Source of the DNA: Verrucomicrobiota bacterium
GTDB taxonomy: Bacteria > Verrucomicrobiota > Verrucomicrobiia > Limisphaerales > JAHEOI01
NCBI GenBank assembly: GCA_018610125.1
Contig: JAHEOI010000330.1
Coordinates: forward strand, 1 to 7,796
Reading direction: 5' to 3'
Length of the DNA stretch: 7,796 nt
The notes under the pieces are model-generated. The model worked only from the letters and a program-made list of their open reading frames with translations. It was not told the origin of the DNA and did not search any database. This document shows positions 6,827-7,796 of the stretch, piece after piece. The translations under genes and the position numbers were made by a program. Numbering within the stretch: the stretch's first letter is position 1; the number at the start of each line of letters is the position of its first letter.

Positions 6827-6932
6827 CGAAAGGCGTGGAGGTGGAGGCCGTCATGCTTCGAACGGTCCCAGGCAACGTGACCCACTTATTTCTTTCCAGA
6901 CCCTTATTCCCTGTTTCATCCTATCTTCCGAT

Positions 6933-7499
6933 ATGACTCGAGACGAAGCTTGGAACCTCTTGAACGAATACACGAAGAGCGATTCGCTCATCAAGCACGC
7001 CTTGGCTGTCGAGGCGGCCATCCAGTTCTATGCGAGGCGCTTTAATGCCGATGAGCATGCGTGGGGACTGGCCGGGCTACTCCACGACTTCGATTATGAA
7101 ATTTGGCCCGAGCCCCCCGAGCATACCCGTGAAGGCGCCAAAATCCTGCGGGAGCGGGGACTCGATGAAGAGATCGTCGGTGCTATTCTCTCCCATGCGG
7201 AATGGAACCAAGATGCCTATCCGTTGGACCGTCCCATCCGAAAAGCCCTTTTCGCAGTTGATGAGCTCTCCGGGTTCATTACGGCGTGTGCCTATGTGCG
7301 TCCGGAAAGACTTGATGGACTGACCGCCAAAAGCGTCCAGAAAAAGCTGAAACAGAAATCGTTTGCCGCGGGCGTTAACCGGGACGATATCCACCGGGGT
7401 GCCGAGATCTTGGAATTGCCGTTAGCCGACCATATCAACAATACGATCGGGGCGCTCCAACAGATTCAGGACCGGATCTTACCGCCCAAGGATGCATGA
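6933..7499 (+). CDS. HD-domain (HDIG-type) metal-dependent phosphohydrolase-like protein
   Basis: The 188-residue protein is a small stand-alone HD-domain protein. The expected metal-site residues are visible: KHALAVEAA with His22, GLLHDFDYE with the His51-Asp52 pair, EHTREGAKIL with His64, AILSHAEWN with His88, and FAVDELSGF with Asp110. The C-terminal part (SVQKKLKQKSFAAGVNRDDI, 134-153) is also typical of this subfamily, often annotated simply as HDIG domain or HD hydrolase. HD proteins hydrolyse phosphate esters of nucleotides or related substrates; the substrate of this subgroup is unknown to me. I chose the ATG at 6933 because the conserved region starts there. An in-frame ATG at 6765 would add 56 low-complexity residues overlapping the opposite gene's start. 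No Shine-Dalgarno sequence is visible before 6933. It is cytoplasmic, and convergent with the ZIP gene, whose stop codon ends 36 bases beyond its own. Confidence 0.9.
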   Translation: MTRDEAWNLLNEYTKSDSLIKHALAVEAAIQFYARRFNADEHAWGLAGLLHDFDYEIWPEPPEHTREGAKILRERGLDEEIVGAILSHAEWNQDAYPLDRPIRKALFAVDELSGFITACAYVRPERLDGLTAKSVQKKLKQKSFAAGVNRDDIHRGAEILELPLADHINNTIGALQQIQDRILPPKDA

Positions 7500-7535
7500 G
7501 TGACCGCTCGGTTCCGATACCCAAGGGAGTCATCG

Positions 7536-7796
7536 CTACAACGCCACCTGGACCAGAAGCATTCCGCAAAAGCCGAGCATGAGAGCCCAAGCGATCTTAC
7601 GAGGGGTCTCATCTTCCAGGGCTTCCGGGATCAGCTCCAGGACAATCAGGAAAATCATGGCACCGGCGGCAAACCCCATCAGGACCGGCATGATCGGCTG
7701 AAAGACCCAGGAAACCAGTACGGCCGGGATGGCCGCAATCGGCTGCGGCAGGCTCGTGGCGGTTGCGGCCCAAAAGCAGTGTGGCAGGCTCGTCCC
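7536..7796 (-). CDS. ZIP-family metal transporter, C-terminal fragment (N-terminus beyond right edge)
   Basis: The minus strand is open from the window edge to a TAG at 7538-7536, giving the last 86 residues of a membrane protein. ATATSLPQPIAAIPAVLVSW, then QPIMPVLMGFAAGAMIFLIV, then LELIPEALEDE match the late transmembrane helices of ZIP (ZupT/GufA-like) divalent-metal transporters: a helix opening with SLPQPIAA, the helix with GFAAGAMIFL, and the conserved ELIPE at its end. A final helix (IAWALMLGFCGMLLVQVAL) ends at the C-terminus, as is usual. The family moves zinc, iron or manganese towards the cytoplasm; the metal-binding HNxPEG motif would lie upstream, outside the window, so specificity cannot be judged. 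The start codon is not in the window. A short in-frame duplication (TSLP at fragment residues 2-5 and 14-17) lies at the edge. Confidence 0.88.
   Translation of the reverse strand, partial: GTSLPHCFWAATATSLPQPIAAIPAVLVSWVFQPIMPVLMGFAAGAMIFLIVLELIPEALEDETPRKIAWALMLGFCGMLLVQVAL

Noticed and set aside
6784..6885. Longer N-terminus for the DUF72 protein (ATG at 6885).
   Set aside because: The extra 34 residues lack family similarity and would cover the intergenic palindrome; the ATG at 6783 fits the family start.
6765..6932. Longer N-terminus for the HD-domain protein (ATG at 6765).
   Set aside because: The 56 extra residues are Arg/Pro/Gly-rich without HD-family character and would overlap the DUF72 start.

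Overview
The window looks like a chromosomal segment from a bacterium of the Planctomycetota/Verrucomicrobiota type. The evidence is the pairing of a large secreted cytochrome of the DUF1587/PA14/DUF1595/DUF1592/DUF1588/DUF1585 architecture with a Tat-exported DUF1552 protein, a combination most abundant in those phyla. Short GC-rich hairpin repeats between genes add a weaker pointer to Verrucomicrobiota (Opitutae-like); that pointer rests on memory, not on a search.

Positions 1-5756 (minus strand, read right to left) hold a compact three-gene unit for exported proteins. First comes the PA14-containing cytochrome c-like protein (5756-3396), then the DUF1552 protein (3322-2009), then a very large protein with a signal peptide whose family I do not recognise (start at 1981, running off the left edge after 660 codons). 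Gaps are 73 and 27 bases with no convincing terminator, so co-transcription is likely. A weak promoter candidate lies just upstream of the first gene.

Positions 5757-6033 are non-coding. They hold two near-identical 50-base repeats (48/50 identical), each able to form hairpins, flanking two further hairpins that share the loop GGGA. One of these, followed by seven T on the minus strand, has the form of an intrinsic terminator. It would end the transcript of the next gene (6783-6034) before the secretion operon begins.

Positions 6034-7796 carry housekeeping-type genes: a DUF72 (YecE-like) TIM-barrel protein on the minus strand, a divergent HD-domain metal-dependent phosphohydrolase-like protein on the plus strand (6933-7499), and, convergent with it, the C-terminal part of a ZIP-family metal transporter (minus strand, cut by the right edge). 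A perfect 13-base palindrome lies between the two divergent genes.

I found no rRNA, tRNA, CRISPR array, transposase or phage gene. The least explained items are the truncated secreted protein at the left edge and the hairpin-repeat array.
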